A stretch of 12,776 nucleotides of DNA from Candidatus Iainarchaeum sp. (GTDB lineage: Archaea; B1Sed10-29; WALL01; JAGHAM01). Every line of letters starts with the position of its first letter. Positions within the stretch are counted from its first letter, which is position 1. The notes beneath the pieces were generated by a model. That model ran no database searches. It was given only the letters and a program-made list of their open reading frames with translations, and had not been told where the DNA came from. Position numbers and translations under genes: made by a program. The DNA lies in the NCBI GenBank assembly GCA_021161465.1, contig JAGHAM010000029.1, positions 1 to 12,776 on the forward strand. Reading direction: 5' to 3'. Positions 1 to 6,540 of this stretch are shown here, one piece after another.

Positions 1-160
1 CAAAATCGGCTGGCGCTTTAGAGGTTGCGCTTCGCGCAAGCCTCAGGTTCGAGAGAGCGAGAGGTCGAGGGTTCAAAATGGGGGTTTAACACCCCCTATC
101 ACCCCCGTAGGGATTGCTACGCAATCCGCTTGGGTTTGAAATTCCCTCCCGAGGCTTCTT
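1..160. other. Hairpin-rich non-coding region
   Basis: No gene is visible here, but the sequence is full of inverted repeats. Positions 21-30 pair with 34-44 around a TTC loop, giving about 10 bp with one bulged G. Positions 80-85 pair with 91-96 (GGGGGT/ACCCCC). Positions 111-117 pair with 121-127 (GGATTGC/GCAATCC, loop TAC). The last two hairpins can be enclosed by a longer stem, 67-77 with 135-148, which is 11 bp with a 3-nt bulge. This could be a structured RNA, the end of a decayed mobile element, or an intergenic repeat. I could not fit it to a tRNA. Which strand is transcribed, if either, is unknown. Confidence 0.4.
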
Positions 161-220
161 TACAAGACAGAGTAGCATCCGTTTTTTATGTGTAATTGTT
201 CAAATTAAGAAGGTGGAACC

Positions 221-481
221 ATGCCTTTAGGAAGGGTACTTGGGGTACTCGTAGAAATACCAAACATGATAGAATATATTGTTGGAGCTTTTGTAGCGTT
301 CCTATTATATCGAATCACAAATACGGTGCTAGCCAACGTCGTTTCAGAAACGGTTTGTACTTTATCGGATTTGGGGTCTCAGGTATTATGCGTATACATG
401 ACTAATCCAGTAATCGGTTTTCTTCTGATGGTAGTACTTGTCTTCATTCTTATAGCTGGGTTTAAGGTGCGGTTTTTGTAA
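221..481 (+). CDS. Small two-helix membrane protein, unknown function
   Basis: This 86-aa protein has two hydrophobic segments, roughly residues 16-37 and 60-80, joined by a loop with two cysteines (C46, C57). It ends in a short basic tail (KVRFL). The start is supported by AAGGTGG five bases before the ATG, a good match to the archaeal anti-Shine-Dalgarno, and by a T-rich TATA-like stretch near 180-190. No family is recognised. An overlapping ORF from 196 in another frame is a shadow: it has no ribosome site and an unnatural composition. The gene lies just after the hairpin-rich region and before a possible degraded membrane ORF, so it may belong to a decayed mobile segment. Confidence 0.5.
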   Translation: MPLGRVLGVLVEIPNMIEYIVGAFVAFLLYRITNTVLANVVSETVCTLSDLGSQVLCVYMTNPVIGFLLMVVLVFILIAGFKVRFL

Positions 482-516
482 GGTAGTTTTATGAATCAAG
501 GAGAGATAAACAGACA

Positions 517-662
517 TTGCTTGGCGCTTTTATTGGGAGACCAATTGGAGTTTACTTTGGTTTGGCATTTTTCCAAATATGGGTTTATCTAGAACTCATT
601 TTGCGATTTTTGGTGGGATGGTAGGGACAATTATTGGAAACCAGTGGAGGAGATTTAGATAA
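517..662 (+). pseudogene. Possible frameshifted small membrane-protein ORF
   Basis: From a TTG at 517, 11 bases after AAGGAGAG, one frame reads through hydrophobic sequence (LLGAFIGRPIGVYFGLAFFQ and onward) to a TAG at 622-624. In a neighbouring frame the next stretch (FAIFGGMVGTIIGNQWRRFR) looks like the tail of a membrane protein and ends at 660-662. Joining the two by one frameshift near 600 would give a protein of about 47 aa with one or two helices and a basic end, similar in style to the upstream gene. This reading rests on hydrophobicity and composition alone, so chance is a real alternative. Confidence 0.22.
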
Positions 663-1033
663 TTGGATTTTTATCGACTAATTTAATGTGGTTGCCTACT
701 CCCCTTATACCCTTTTCTAGTTGATACTGTCTAGCTCATTTTTGAAGTGCTCAAGAGCTAGGTCCACGTTTGTTATAGAAACAATGTTTTAAAGTTTGAA
801 ACTAAAAGGGGTTAGCTAGGACCATTACTAGGATTCAGTGAGTATGCACAAACACGACAAGCAAAAAATAACCTATATTTAAAGGTATCGGTCATTTTTT
901 TATACTCATTTTCATTAAATATTAGACGGAACCTGAGATTTCTGGGATTGCACTCGGTGCTTCACCCATGGAATCGGCGAAGGTTTGTGAAGGTGTTGTA
1001 TCAGTTGGCGAGGGCCAATGCCCTCCCCACCTT
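663..1033. other. Intergenic stretch with two hairpins, no credible gene
   Basis: This lies between converging genes. It holds a bulged inverted repeat at 731-761 (CTAGCTC/GAGCTAG plus TTGA/TCAA), an A/T-rich TATA-like patch near 871-884, and a small hairpin GAGGGC-CAAT-GCCCTC at 1010-1025. The last hairpin sits just past the stop of the reverse-strand DUF3800-like gene and may help end its transcript. Reverse-strand ORFs here overlap that gene in another frame and look like shadows. Confidence 0.35.
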
Positions 1034-1684
1034 CTAATTTACATCTATTTCTATTATCTTTTCCAGGTCCTCGTACCCTTTTGTTCTGTACATCCCTAAC
1101 ATCACATCTGCGAGTAAGATGGAAGATTTTTGTCTGTTCCCAACTTCGCCGGTAATTCTTTTGCTTTTTCCACCAGCCCAACTTAATATGACATTGAAAC
1201 CTTTTCCTGCTTTTTTTGGTGAGACTTCTACCCCTCTTAAACGATGGCATAGATCCCTCAGGAGAGTTTCTAGGAACATCTTTGAATTCCCACCTCTTAT
1301 CTTGTCCCAGTCATCATCTATTTCTATTTGTAGTCCTTCTGTCTGTTTGCTTACGTTTGCCAAATGGGTTTCGAGAATTGCCGCAATTTTGTTAGGTAGC
1401 TGTCTGAAGTAGTAATCTTTTCTTTTATATCCTAGCGGACGTTTGTGTTTGAAAATAAAAAATACCACTCTACCCTCCTTAACCTCTTGCATAAGTTTGG
1501 TTTTCGATTTTTGTTTTACCTTGAATGGAACCTCAGACCAGTGGATATCTCCCATAAAACCATTTGATCGCAATACCTTTTCTATGGATTCCCTCAGCTT
1601 TGATATGTCATCTGGCCTGCCAATTGGCATACAGCTCATATGTGGTGCTGTTCCTGTGGTGTCATATCCAATCAAAACAACCAT
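1034..1684 (-). CDS. DUF3800-like protein, divergent RNase H-fold putative nuclease
   Basis: This 216-aa protein has three landmarks of the DUF3800 family. A first strand ends in an acidic residue (VVLIGYDTTG, D8). A GDIHWSEV block lies at residues 45-52, where the family has an 'IHxSEL'-like motif. A final helix reads ILLADVMLGMYR (189-200), matching the usual 'qlADlvag.r', with D193 as the likely metal ligand. Acidic residues at 121-125 (EIDDD) may add to the site. The usual first motif Y-I-D-E-S-G is changed, so activity is uncertain. The start at 1684 is preferred because GAGG lies eight bases upstream; a TTG at 1723 would extend the protein by 13 residues without better support. DUF3800 proteins often occur in mobile and defence regions, which fits the relBE neighbour. 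The family call comes from motif recognition only. Confidence 0.5.
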   Translation of the reverse strand: MVVLIGYDTTGTAPHMSCMPIGRPDDISKLRESIEKVLRSNGFMGDIHWSEVPFKVKQKSKTKLMQEVKEGRVVFFIFKHKRPLGYKRKDYYFRQLPNKIAAILETHLANVSKQTEGLQIEIDDDWDKIRGGNSKMFLETLLRDLCHRLRGVEVSPKKAGKGFNVILSWAGGKSKRITGEVGNRQKSSILLADVMLGMYRTKGYEDLEKIIEIDVN

Positions 1685-2066
1685 TATACTGTCCTCTTTC
1701 ATCTTTTGGAAGTTGTTTCTCAAAAACTTCTAGCTCTGGTAATTTTTGACTATTAATACAGCTGGTTTTTGTTGGTTACTGTGTGGATACTTCCAAGCAT
1801 GCTCTCTTTAGCTTACATTTTTAAAATAGGTTTTGACTATAGTTTTCCGAGATTTCGTTTGAAGAAGCAGTAACCCACATAAAGATTGATTTTGTGATTT
1901 AATCCCCTCACAGAGAATTCTTATTTGGATGATGAATCTTGGTCAGGTCAAGCTACTCCCCCGAGGCTTCTAACTTATGCCTATAGAAACCCAAACTATA
2001 CATGGGTCTTAGAGCAGGATGGTAGGCGATTAAGTTGTAGGGGCGGTTATTGGTTAGAGATGGATG
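1685..2066. other. Gene-poor gap, possible remnant sequence
   Basis: About 380 bases lie between the DUF3800-like gene and relE. A 62-codon forward ORF from a TTG at 1925 has no ribosome site and runs into the 3' end of relE on the other strand, so I do not call it. On the reverse strand the piece around 1950-1972 reads AGAAGCCTCGGGGG, and the same 12-base core AGAAGCCTCGGG recurs on the reverse strand at 148-159. It resembles, from memory, the right ends of archaeal IS200/IS605-type elements, but no tnpB or tnpA is present. Confidence 0.3.
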
Positions 2067-2076
2067 CTATTCTAAG
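2045..2076. repeat. 32-bp imperfect direct repeat, copy 1 (3' end of relE)
   Basis: Read on the reverse strand this is CTTAGAATAGCATCCATCTC and onward. It matches copy 2 at 2668-2699 in 27 of 32 positions, and all five differences are transitions. It contains the relE stop codon and its last Leu-Glu codons. Weaker similarity continues for about another 10-40 bases toward lower coordinates, including GCCCCT versus GCTCCT and a shared CTACCA. Confidence 0.7.
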
Positions 2077-2345
2077 AATGCGTACCCTTTGCCCCTGTGA
2101 ATTATTTCAGTGACTTTGACTTCTTTTCCTGTGACTGCATAGATGACTCGGTAGTTTCCCACCCTCAGGCGGTGAAGAACAGGGTCTTGAGCACCCCTTA
2201 GTTTCTTTATGTCTGCTCCACTCCTTGATTTGAAAGGCTCTTTTTCTAGCCTTCCTAACTTGTTCTTTATCCTTTTTTGTGTTGTGCTATCTAGCACTTT
2301 TAATTCTTTCAGAGCGGTTCTTGACAGAAGAACTTTATACTTCAC
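2067..2345 (-). CDS. relE: RelE-family mRNA interferase toxin
   Basis: This 92-aa protein is a typical archaeal RelE/ParE-superfamily toxin. It begins YKVLLSRTALKELKVLD, continues with a basic helical middle, then the family core KKLRG...LHRLRVGNYRVIYAV (about residues 47-68) and the C-terminal VTEIIHRGKGYAF. The basic and aromatic residues R59, R61, Y65, R66 and the H/R-G-K tail correspond to positions used by RelE toxins to cut mRNA in the ribosomal A site. The start is taken as the GTG at 2345, which overlaps the antitoxin gene by 11 nt; the TTG just upstream (2348) is equally spaced from a GAGGAG site. The longer frame up to 2393 would only add out-of-frame antitoxin sequence. Translational coupling with the antitoxin is likely. 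The last codons lie inside a direct repeat. Confidence 0.85.
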   Translation of the reverse strand: MKYKVLLSRTALKELKVLDSTTQKRIKNKLGRLEKEPFKSRSGADIKKLRGAQDPVLHRLRVGNYRVIYAVTGKEVKVTEIIHRGKGYAFLE

Positions 2346-2514
2346 CAAGTGGAACGAACTCCTCTTCGTCGAGTATTCTCTTCTGTCTATCATAGAACAG
2401 CTGTCTTCGGGCCAGTCTGTATAGCCTGTTGATTATTTCGTCGTAGGTCTCATCTTTTCGACCTATTTCTTTCAAGAGTTGTTGGGTTTCTTTCGTTACT
2501 GCTACTGTAGTCAT
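2335..2514 (-). CDS. relB: RelB-like antitoxin
   Basis: This 59-aa ORF starts MTTVAVTKETQQLLKEIGRK and continues DETYDEIINRLYRLARRQL, then ends in an acidic tail (DEEEFVPLGEV). The pattern is that of archaeal ribbon-helix-helix-like antitoxins paired with RelE: an N-terminal beta strand (TTVAV), a first helix, then the K-x-E-T-Y-D-E-I-I helix. The C-terminal part would wrap the toxin. The ATG at 2514 follows GGTGAGGG closely. Its stop (TAA, 2335-2337) overlaps the start of relE, the usual antitoxin-first order. It was found by translating the sequence upstream of relE. Expression is probably autorepressed through the 17-bp palindrome just upstream. Confidence 0.85.
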   Translation of the reverse strand: MTTVAVTKETQQLLKEIGRKDETYDEIINRLYRLARRQLFYDRQKRILDEEEFVPLGEV

Positions 2515-2530
2515 ACCCTCACCTATAACT

Positions 2531-2560
2531 GTTATAATTATTATAACGATTATATTTAAG
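2531..2560 (-). promoter_or_regulatory. relBE promoter with palindromic operator
   Basis: Reading on the reverse strand, a TATA-like box (CTTAAATATAATC, 2548-2560) is followed at once by a perfect palindrome GTTATAA-TTA-TTATAAC (2531-2547). The antitoxin ATG lies 17 bases further on. A dyad placed between the TATA box and the expected transcription start is where an autorepressor would block initiation. The TATA call and operator role are inferred; the palindrome is seen directly. Confidence 0.6.
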
Positions 2561-2667
2561 TGTTTCTGTGAGCCAGTAAGCGTGGTAGTCTAGAGGAATA
2601 TTCTCTGAACATCCCTGAGTCTCTTATATTGTGGTAGTTCGGCAGAAGCTCTGAGGCATGAGGAGCA

Positions 2668-2699
2668 GGCTATTAGCTAGAAATGAATGCTATTCTAAG
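2668..2699. repeat. 32-bp imperfect direct repeat, copy 2 (3' end of the 241-aa gene)
   Basis: This is the same orientation and register as copy 1. In each copy the stop codon of the adjoining reverse-strand gene begins at the 23rd base, and the last two codons read Leu-Glu. Together the two copies bracket the relBE module, about 623 bp apart. Confidence 0.7.
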
Positions 2700-3415
2700 T
2701 CTTGCGAATTATTTGTGGTTGTGCTAAGCTTATTTCTTTTGATGTGTTTCCTTAGTTCTCTTTTTAGATTCGCCAAGTTTCCTGGTTTCTTCCATTTCCT
2801 AATTGCAAAGTCTATTGAGGAAAGGTTTTCTATCTCTCGTAGGTGTTTTTCAGTTAACTCATCCACACTCTTCACACCGATTATCTGTAACGCTTGTGAG
2901 AGCTTCTCTCCATGCTTAGCTCTAGTTTTCTTAACAGGGCTTTCATTAGTTATCTTTCCTTTTGCCCATTTCTCTATATCAGGCCAAATCTGCTTCATCT
3001 TTTTTTTGTCAATTGTGGTGATACGGCTTGGTGTGGATATGATTCCATTGGGGGTACTTTTTCTCTTTCCTTCTTCTTTATACACTAAGCCAAGTTCATG
3101 CAAAACACTAATTACGTTGTATGCACTGCTAATGTGCCCAGCCCCTTTTACTGATAAAGCGTTTGTTGGCGGTTTAGACTTGTACAAGTTGCCTAGAATT
3201 TCTCTCCTCCTTTGGGATGGCTTTTCATCCAGAACCCCTAACACCATACCTACTTTGTTTATGTCTGTATTCAATCTTTCTGCTATACTCTTTTTAGCTA
3301 TAAACCCAGAGAACTTTTCCCTCACTTGCCCAATAGTCTCTGGTGAGATACTCTTAACACCCGCCTCTCTCTTTATGTGCTTCAGGATGTCACGTGTTCT
3401 GACTTCTTTCACCAT
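2690..3415 (-). CDS. Unrecognised basic protein with helix-turn-helix-like segments
   Basis: I do not recognise this 241-aa protein. It is strongly lysine/arginine-rich with no membrane segment or signal peptide. Residues about 39-64 (KKSIAERLNTDINKVGMVLGVL) look like a helix-turn-helix. Residues about 92-130 (HISSAYNVISVLHELGLVYK then a basic GKRKSTPNG wing) resemble a winged helix. The C-terminal third (about 165-235) is helical and very basic. A nucleic-acid-binding role is a reasonable inference, nothing more. The start at 3415 has no Shine-Dalgarno, but a TTTATTA box about 28 bases upstream supports a leaderless transcript. A 264-codon ORF on the opposite strand (2658-3452) is its hydrophobic mirror image. 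Its stop lies inside direct repeat copy 2, and it sits upstream of relBE on the same strand. Confidence 0.65.
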   Translation of the reverse strand: MVKEVRTRDILKHIKREAGVKSISPETIGQVREKFSGFIAKKSIAERLNTDINKVGMVLGVLDEKPSQRRREILGNLYKSKPPTNALSVKGAGHISSAYNVISVLHELGLVYKEEGKRKSTPNGIISTPSRITTIDKKKMKQIWPDIEKWAKGKITNESPVKKTRAKHGEKLSQALQIIGVKSVDELTEKHLREIENLSSIDFAIRKWKKPGNLANLKRELRKHIKRNKLSTTTNNSQDLE

Positions 3416-3492
3416 GCAATTATTTACTAAGCAGTTGGTAATAAACCATTAGGTTCCGAGGGGTCTTGTGACTCTTCCCGTCGTGGCAAAAA

Positions 3493-3520
3493 CACCAGAA
3501 GCATTTCGCGTGAAGCGCGA
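3493..3520 (-). terminator. Putative terminator after the antiporter gene
   Basis: On the reverse strand, ten bases past the antiporter stop, TCGCG-CTTCA-CGCGA forms a compact hairpin (3506-3520). It is followed by a T-rich patch (GTTTTTG, about 3487-3493). Archaeal terminators rely mainly on the T-tract, so this is a reasonable but unproven terminator. Confidence 0.4.
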
Positions 3521-3529
3521 GTTTCCCTT

Positions 3530-4741
3530 TCATTTAGTTGGCAGTATCCCCCCTGTAGTGCGTGCTTTTGTTACTCTCCATCTTACAATCAGGTATGAGA
3601 ACAGTATGGGTATGACGAATGTGAATACTACTGTTGATGCTATCAGGGCAGAATACAACTCGTTGTTTATTATGCCTTTTTCAAGCAGAATCTTTATTAT
3701 CACGATGCTCGTGCTGAATCTCACGGAGAGGCCAATACCAATCAGTGTGGATTTCTTCAAACCAAGTTCTTTTATCGTTGCCAAATAACTTCCAATCATC
3801 TTTGCTGCTCCTGTCACCAAAACTATCAGTAGGATGAGCAATGGAGCAGTGAGTAGGTAAGCGGGACTTATGGCTGCTCCAACTGAGAAGAAAAATATGG
3901 GTGCAAACAGACCATAGCACATAGTCCGTATCTCTTTCTCTATGAATTTCAGCCTTTCGTCCGGGATGAATGTCCTGATGGATACACCAGCAAGCAATGC
4001 AGCTAGGGGCGCGCTGTCGGCATATTCCCCTATCCCAAGGAATAAGAACATAACGGAAATCGTGAACAGGAACAATGTTTCGATGCTTAGGAAGTGGAAT
4101 TCCTTGCCAGCCTTTCCGAATTTGCTGAATAAAGCAGCCATTCCAAATAATGCAAGGAGTGAACCTATGGTCAGGAGCGTGCTTATGTGGTTGTTTGCAG
4201 TGGAGCCTATCAATGCTATTACCAGTATTAGTGTAAGTATCTCAATCAAATCATCGAACACACCAATCCCTATTATGGTTTGCCCCAGGTCACTGTTCAC
4301 TAGCTTGAACTCATCAAGGATTGGAATCAGCACGGCCTCACCAACCGTGGAAAAGGATAAAGCTACAATTATAGCTATAATCCAATCAGGGATGAATATG
4401 TAGTAAACCAGCAACGCGCCAAATAAAGTTCCAAGCAAAATCGTCACAAAGGTGGTCTTGAGAATTAGACCACTTTTCCTTTTCATTTCGTGCAGGTCTA
4501 TCTCAAAACCAATGACAAAAAGCAGGAAGTACATTCCAAGGCTGGCTAGGAAAGCAAAGGTTGGTGATGCTACTATTGGTGCTATCTCACCAGAAAAAGG
4601 GTTTTTTATGGCAGCTATAAACCCAATTATCAAAGCTGCAAAGACCCATGGCACTTTCACTCTTTCAAGCAGCCATCCTATGAGTAAGGTGAATATGAAT
4701 ACGATACCTAAGAACAGAAATATGTTCAATAGCAGAATCAT
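3530..4741 (-). CDS. CPA2/Kef-type cation:proton antiporter
   Basis: This 403-aa membrane protein has about 12-13 hydrophobic segments spread across its length, typical of the Na+/H+ exchanger domain of the CPA2 family, with no C-terminal TrkA-N/RCK domain. Family landmarks are present. STVGEAVLIPIL (131-142) is the unwound-helix region. GVFDDLIEI (160-168) carries the paired aspartates D163-D164 of electrogenic antiporters. K314 lies in GAAKMIGSY, where the family has a conserved lysine, and GLSVRFSTSIVI (337-348) is the late conserved helix. It would exchange Na+ or K+ for protons across the cytoplasmic membrane; the ion cannot be told from sequence. GAGGT sits five bases before the ATG. 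The gene is divergent from mrp with an 86-bp shared promoter region. Confidence 0.88.
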   Translation of the reverse strand: MILLLNIFLFLGIVFIFTLLIGWLLERVKVPWVFAALIIGFIAAIKNPFSGEIAPIVASPTFAFLASLGMYFLLFVIGFEIDLHEMKRKSGLILKTTFVTILLGTLFGALLVYYIFIPDWIIAIIVALSFSTVGEAVLIPILDEFKLVNSDLGQTIIGIGVFDDLIEILTLILVIALIGSTANNHISTLLTIGSLLALFGMAALFSKFGKAGKEFHFLSIETLFLFTISVMFLFLGIGEYADSAPLAALLAGVSIRTFIPDERLKFIEKEIRTMCYGLFAPIFFFSVGAAISPAYLLTAPLLILLIVLVTGAAKMIGSYLATIKELGLKKSTLIGIGLSVRFSTSIVIIKILLEKGIINNELYSALIASTVVFTFVIPILFSYLIVRWRVTKARTTGGILPTK

Positions 4742-4827
4742 ACTATACCTCTACTACCATCTTGTTTAAATAACTTTATCAGCCATCAGGCGAATGTTTT
4801 TATAAACCTTTTTTTATAATCAGTCGA
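4742..4827. promoter_or_regulatory. Divergent promoter region, antiporter and mrp
   Basis: On the reverse strand a TTATTTAAAC box (about 4765-4774) serves the antiporter. On the forward strand TTTTTATAAACC (about 4797-4808) is centred about 26 bases before the mrp ATG, and no Shine-Dalgarno precedes that ATG. The mrp transcript is therefore probably leaderless. Confidence 0.5.
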
Positions 4828-5646
4828 ATGGAAGGGGCAAACAGGCTGGAAGAAGCTAAGAAGCGTGAAGAAAGGATAAAGCAAAACTTATCAAAGATAA
4901 AGCATAAGCTGGTCGTTATAAGTGGCAAAGGCGGGGTTGGAAAGACAACTGTTGCTATCAATCTTGCTTGTGGTCTTGTGAATAAAGGGTTCAAAGTTGG
5001 CGTGCTTGATATAGACTTTCATGGCCCAAATGTCCCGAAGATGCTTGGGGTTGAAGGCAAGCAACCTTTGGTATCTAACTCTATCCTGGAGCCAGTGGAG
5101 GCAATACCTGGTCTGAAAGTGATGAGTCTTGCCTTGTTGTCAAACAATCCAGACCAGCCAGTCATCTGGAGAGGACCCTTAAAGAACGTAGCTATCAAGC
5201 AGTTACTTGGGGATGTAAATTGGGGCGAGCTAGACTTTTTGGTCATAGATTCACCACCTGGTACTGGCGATGAGCCACTTGGTGTTTTCCAGACGATTTC
5301 TGGCTTGGATGGGACCATCATAGTTACAACTCCACAGGAAGTTGCTCTGATGGATGCTAGAAAGGCAATAGGCTTTTCCAGGGAGCTTAATGTTCCTGTC
5401 GTTGGAGTGATAGAAAACATGAGTGGTTTGATATGTCCACACTGCGGAAAAGAGATACAACTGTTTAAGGCAGGTGGAGGGGAAAAACTTGCTAAGGAGT
5501 TTAAGGTGGCCTTCCTTGGCAGGATACCATTGGACCCGAAGATAGTTGAGAACAGCGACTCAGGCAAACTGTCATGTTTAGGAGACTCAAGAACATCCAA
5601 GTTCCTACAAGAAGTCGTGGATAATATCCTAGAGAGAGTCCCCTAA
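4828..5646 (+). CDS. mrp: Mrp/NBP35-family Fe-S carrier ATPase
   Basis: This 272-aa P-loop NTPase carries the deviant Walker A of the MinD/Mrp group, GKGGVGKTT at residues 33-41. It also has [14 protein letters not shown] (61-74), DSPPGTGDE at 141-149 and [10 protein letters not shown] at 167-176, all hallmarks of Mrp/ApbC/NBP35. A C-x-x-C pair (C203, C206) in ICPHCG is the site that holds a bridging Fe-S cluster between two subunits. The protein is thought to bind and hand Fe-S clusters to target enzymes in the cytoplasm. The N-terminal 25 residues form a charged helix without the four-cysteine motif of eukaryotic NBP35. It faces the suf cluster, and its last 18 nt overlap the end of sufB on the other strand. 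The leaderless start is supported by the TATA box. Confidence 0.93.
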   Translation: MEGANRLEEAKKREERIKQNLSKIKHKLVVISGKGGVGKTTVAINLACGLVNKGFKVGVLDIDFHGPNVPKMLGVEGKQPLVSNSILEPVEAIPGLKVMSLALLSNNPDQPVIWRGPLKNVAIKQLLGDVNWGELDFLVIDSPPGTGDEPLGVFQTISGLDGTIIVTTPQEVALMDARKAIGFSRELNVPVVGVIENMSGLICPHCGKEIQLFKAGGGEKLAKEFKVAFLGRIPLDPKIVENSDSGKLSCLGDSRTSKFLQEVVDNILERVP

Positions 5647-6540
5647 GAAACCATTCACTATTAAGTTTATCACTTCTTTCTCGGTTAGGCCTCTGCTCCT
5701 AAGATAATTCATTTCATATTCAGATATCCTTCCTATGGATGCTTCATGACTCATCACAGCATCTTTGTTTTTGTCTACAATTTCTGGGATGAATGTTATC
5801 GATGAGTCTTTGTCAATCAGCATACCCTGGCAATCAAGGTGGCCTTTTCCAGCGCCTTCTGCAACCACTTTACTGTGGGCTATCACGTTGCTACTCTTGT
5901 TTGCCACTAATCTTAATCTCACAATACCTGTTGCATCATCGCCCTTAAGATGGATTACATCACTGGTTTCAAGCTTGGAGTTAATGGCATTTGCAATGAT
6001 ATTTAGGTTGGCACTTGAGCCCTTATCCCCATAGACAGTGGTTTTCATGTTTAATCTCTTTGGTGGAGAAGTGCTTTTGTAGTAATAGTCAAGCTTTGCA
6101 TCCTTTTTTAGATAGAATTCATAGTCCGGCTCAACGAAGTCATCTCGCCCCCAGCTGTGAATACTTTTGTAGTCAAGCTTTGCCCCCCTCTTCACTATAA
6201 TTTTTCCAGTTGCATAGTGTCTTGCACACAGATTCTTTGCAAGCGCGCTGCATGCTGAGAGCATAGTTACCTTCAGACCTTCTTCCACCACCAACAGGTT
6301 TGTCATTTGCTGTGATACTTTCTTCGTTGCAGCAGTTACACAACTTGATATTGGCATTTTTGGTTGTTTCTTCACCCACAAGAAGTATCCCTCTTTGGGC
6401 CTTTTTTTAATCTCCTTCCTTACCCAAGCATATCTACCAAAGGCTTCCTCTATCTTTAGCAGTTCAATTCCAACGTCAGCGAAGGCTTTCTTCAGCTCAT
6501 GGTCAACTAGATCGTACTCTGCACTTTTTGCATTTTTCAT
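5629..6540 (-). CDS. sufB: SufB/SufD-family Fe-S scaffold subunit (minimal type)
   Basis: This 303-aa protein is a short SufB/SufD homologue of the kind found in minimal archaeal Suf (SMS-type) systems; bacterial SufB is near 490 aa. The C-terminal block is well conserved: [10 protein letters not shown] (234-243) places C237 at the position of the E. coli SufB scaffold cysteine (C405). [21 protein letters not shown] (264-284) carries the H265-E266 pair corresponding to H433-E434, and VNGF closes the fold. The middle should form the beta-helix. With SufC it would build Fe-S clusters in the cytoplasm. The ATG at 6540 is chosen because GAGGT lies six bases upstream; ATGs at 6546 and 6582 are in frame but worse placed. 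It overlaps sufC by 38 nt, so translation is probably coupled. Confidence 0.88.
   Translation of the reverse strand: MKNAKSAEYDLVDHELKKAFADVGIELLKIEEAFGRYAWVRKEIKKRPKEGYFLWVKKQPKMPISSCVTAATKKVSQQMTNLLVVEEGLKVTMLSACSALAKNLCARHYATGKIIVKRGAKLDYKSIHSWGRDDFVEPDYEFYLKKDAKLDYYYKSTSPPKRLNMKTTVYGDKGSSANLNIIANAINSKLETSDVIHLKGDDATGIVRLRLVANKSSNVIAHSKVVAEGAGKGHLDCQGMLIDKDSSITFIPEIVDKNKDAVMSHEASIGRISEYEMNYLRSRGLTEKEVINLIVNGFLGDSL

Noticed and set aside
1-100. Possible tRNA 3' part (GGTTCGAG and GGGTTCAAAAT look like T-loops)
   Set aside because: Neither T-loop has matching 5-bp stem arms or an acceptor stem, and no anticodon arm fits.
915-1250. 111-codon reverse-strand ORF
   Set aside because: It overlaps the DUF3800-like gene in another frame, has an unnatural Arg/Lys-rich composition and no ribosome site.
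148-1971. Shared 12-mer CCCGAGGCTTCT at 148-159 and 1960-1971 as IS200/IS605 right-end remnants
   Set aside because: A 12-base match can occur by chance in a window this long, and no tnpA or tnpB remnant is visible nearby. The resemblance to IS ends is from memory only.
1925-2113. 62-codon forward ORF from TTG
   Set aside because: No ribosome site or promoter; it runs antisense into the relE 3' end and contains the repeat sequence.
2577-2660. tRNA-like start (GCGTGGTAGTCTAGAGG)
   Set aside because: It resembles a D-arm, but no acceptor stem, anticodon arm or T-arm follows.
2658-3452. 264-codon forward ORF, strongly hydrophobic
   Set aside because: It is the antisense of the lysine-rich 241-aa gene; antisense of Lys/Glu-rich coding sequence gives Phe/Leu-rich translation. 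No start signal.
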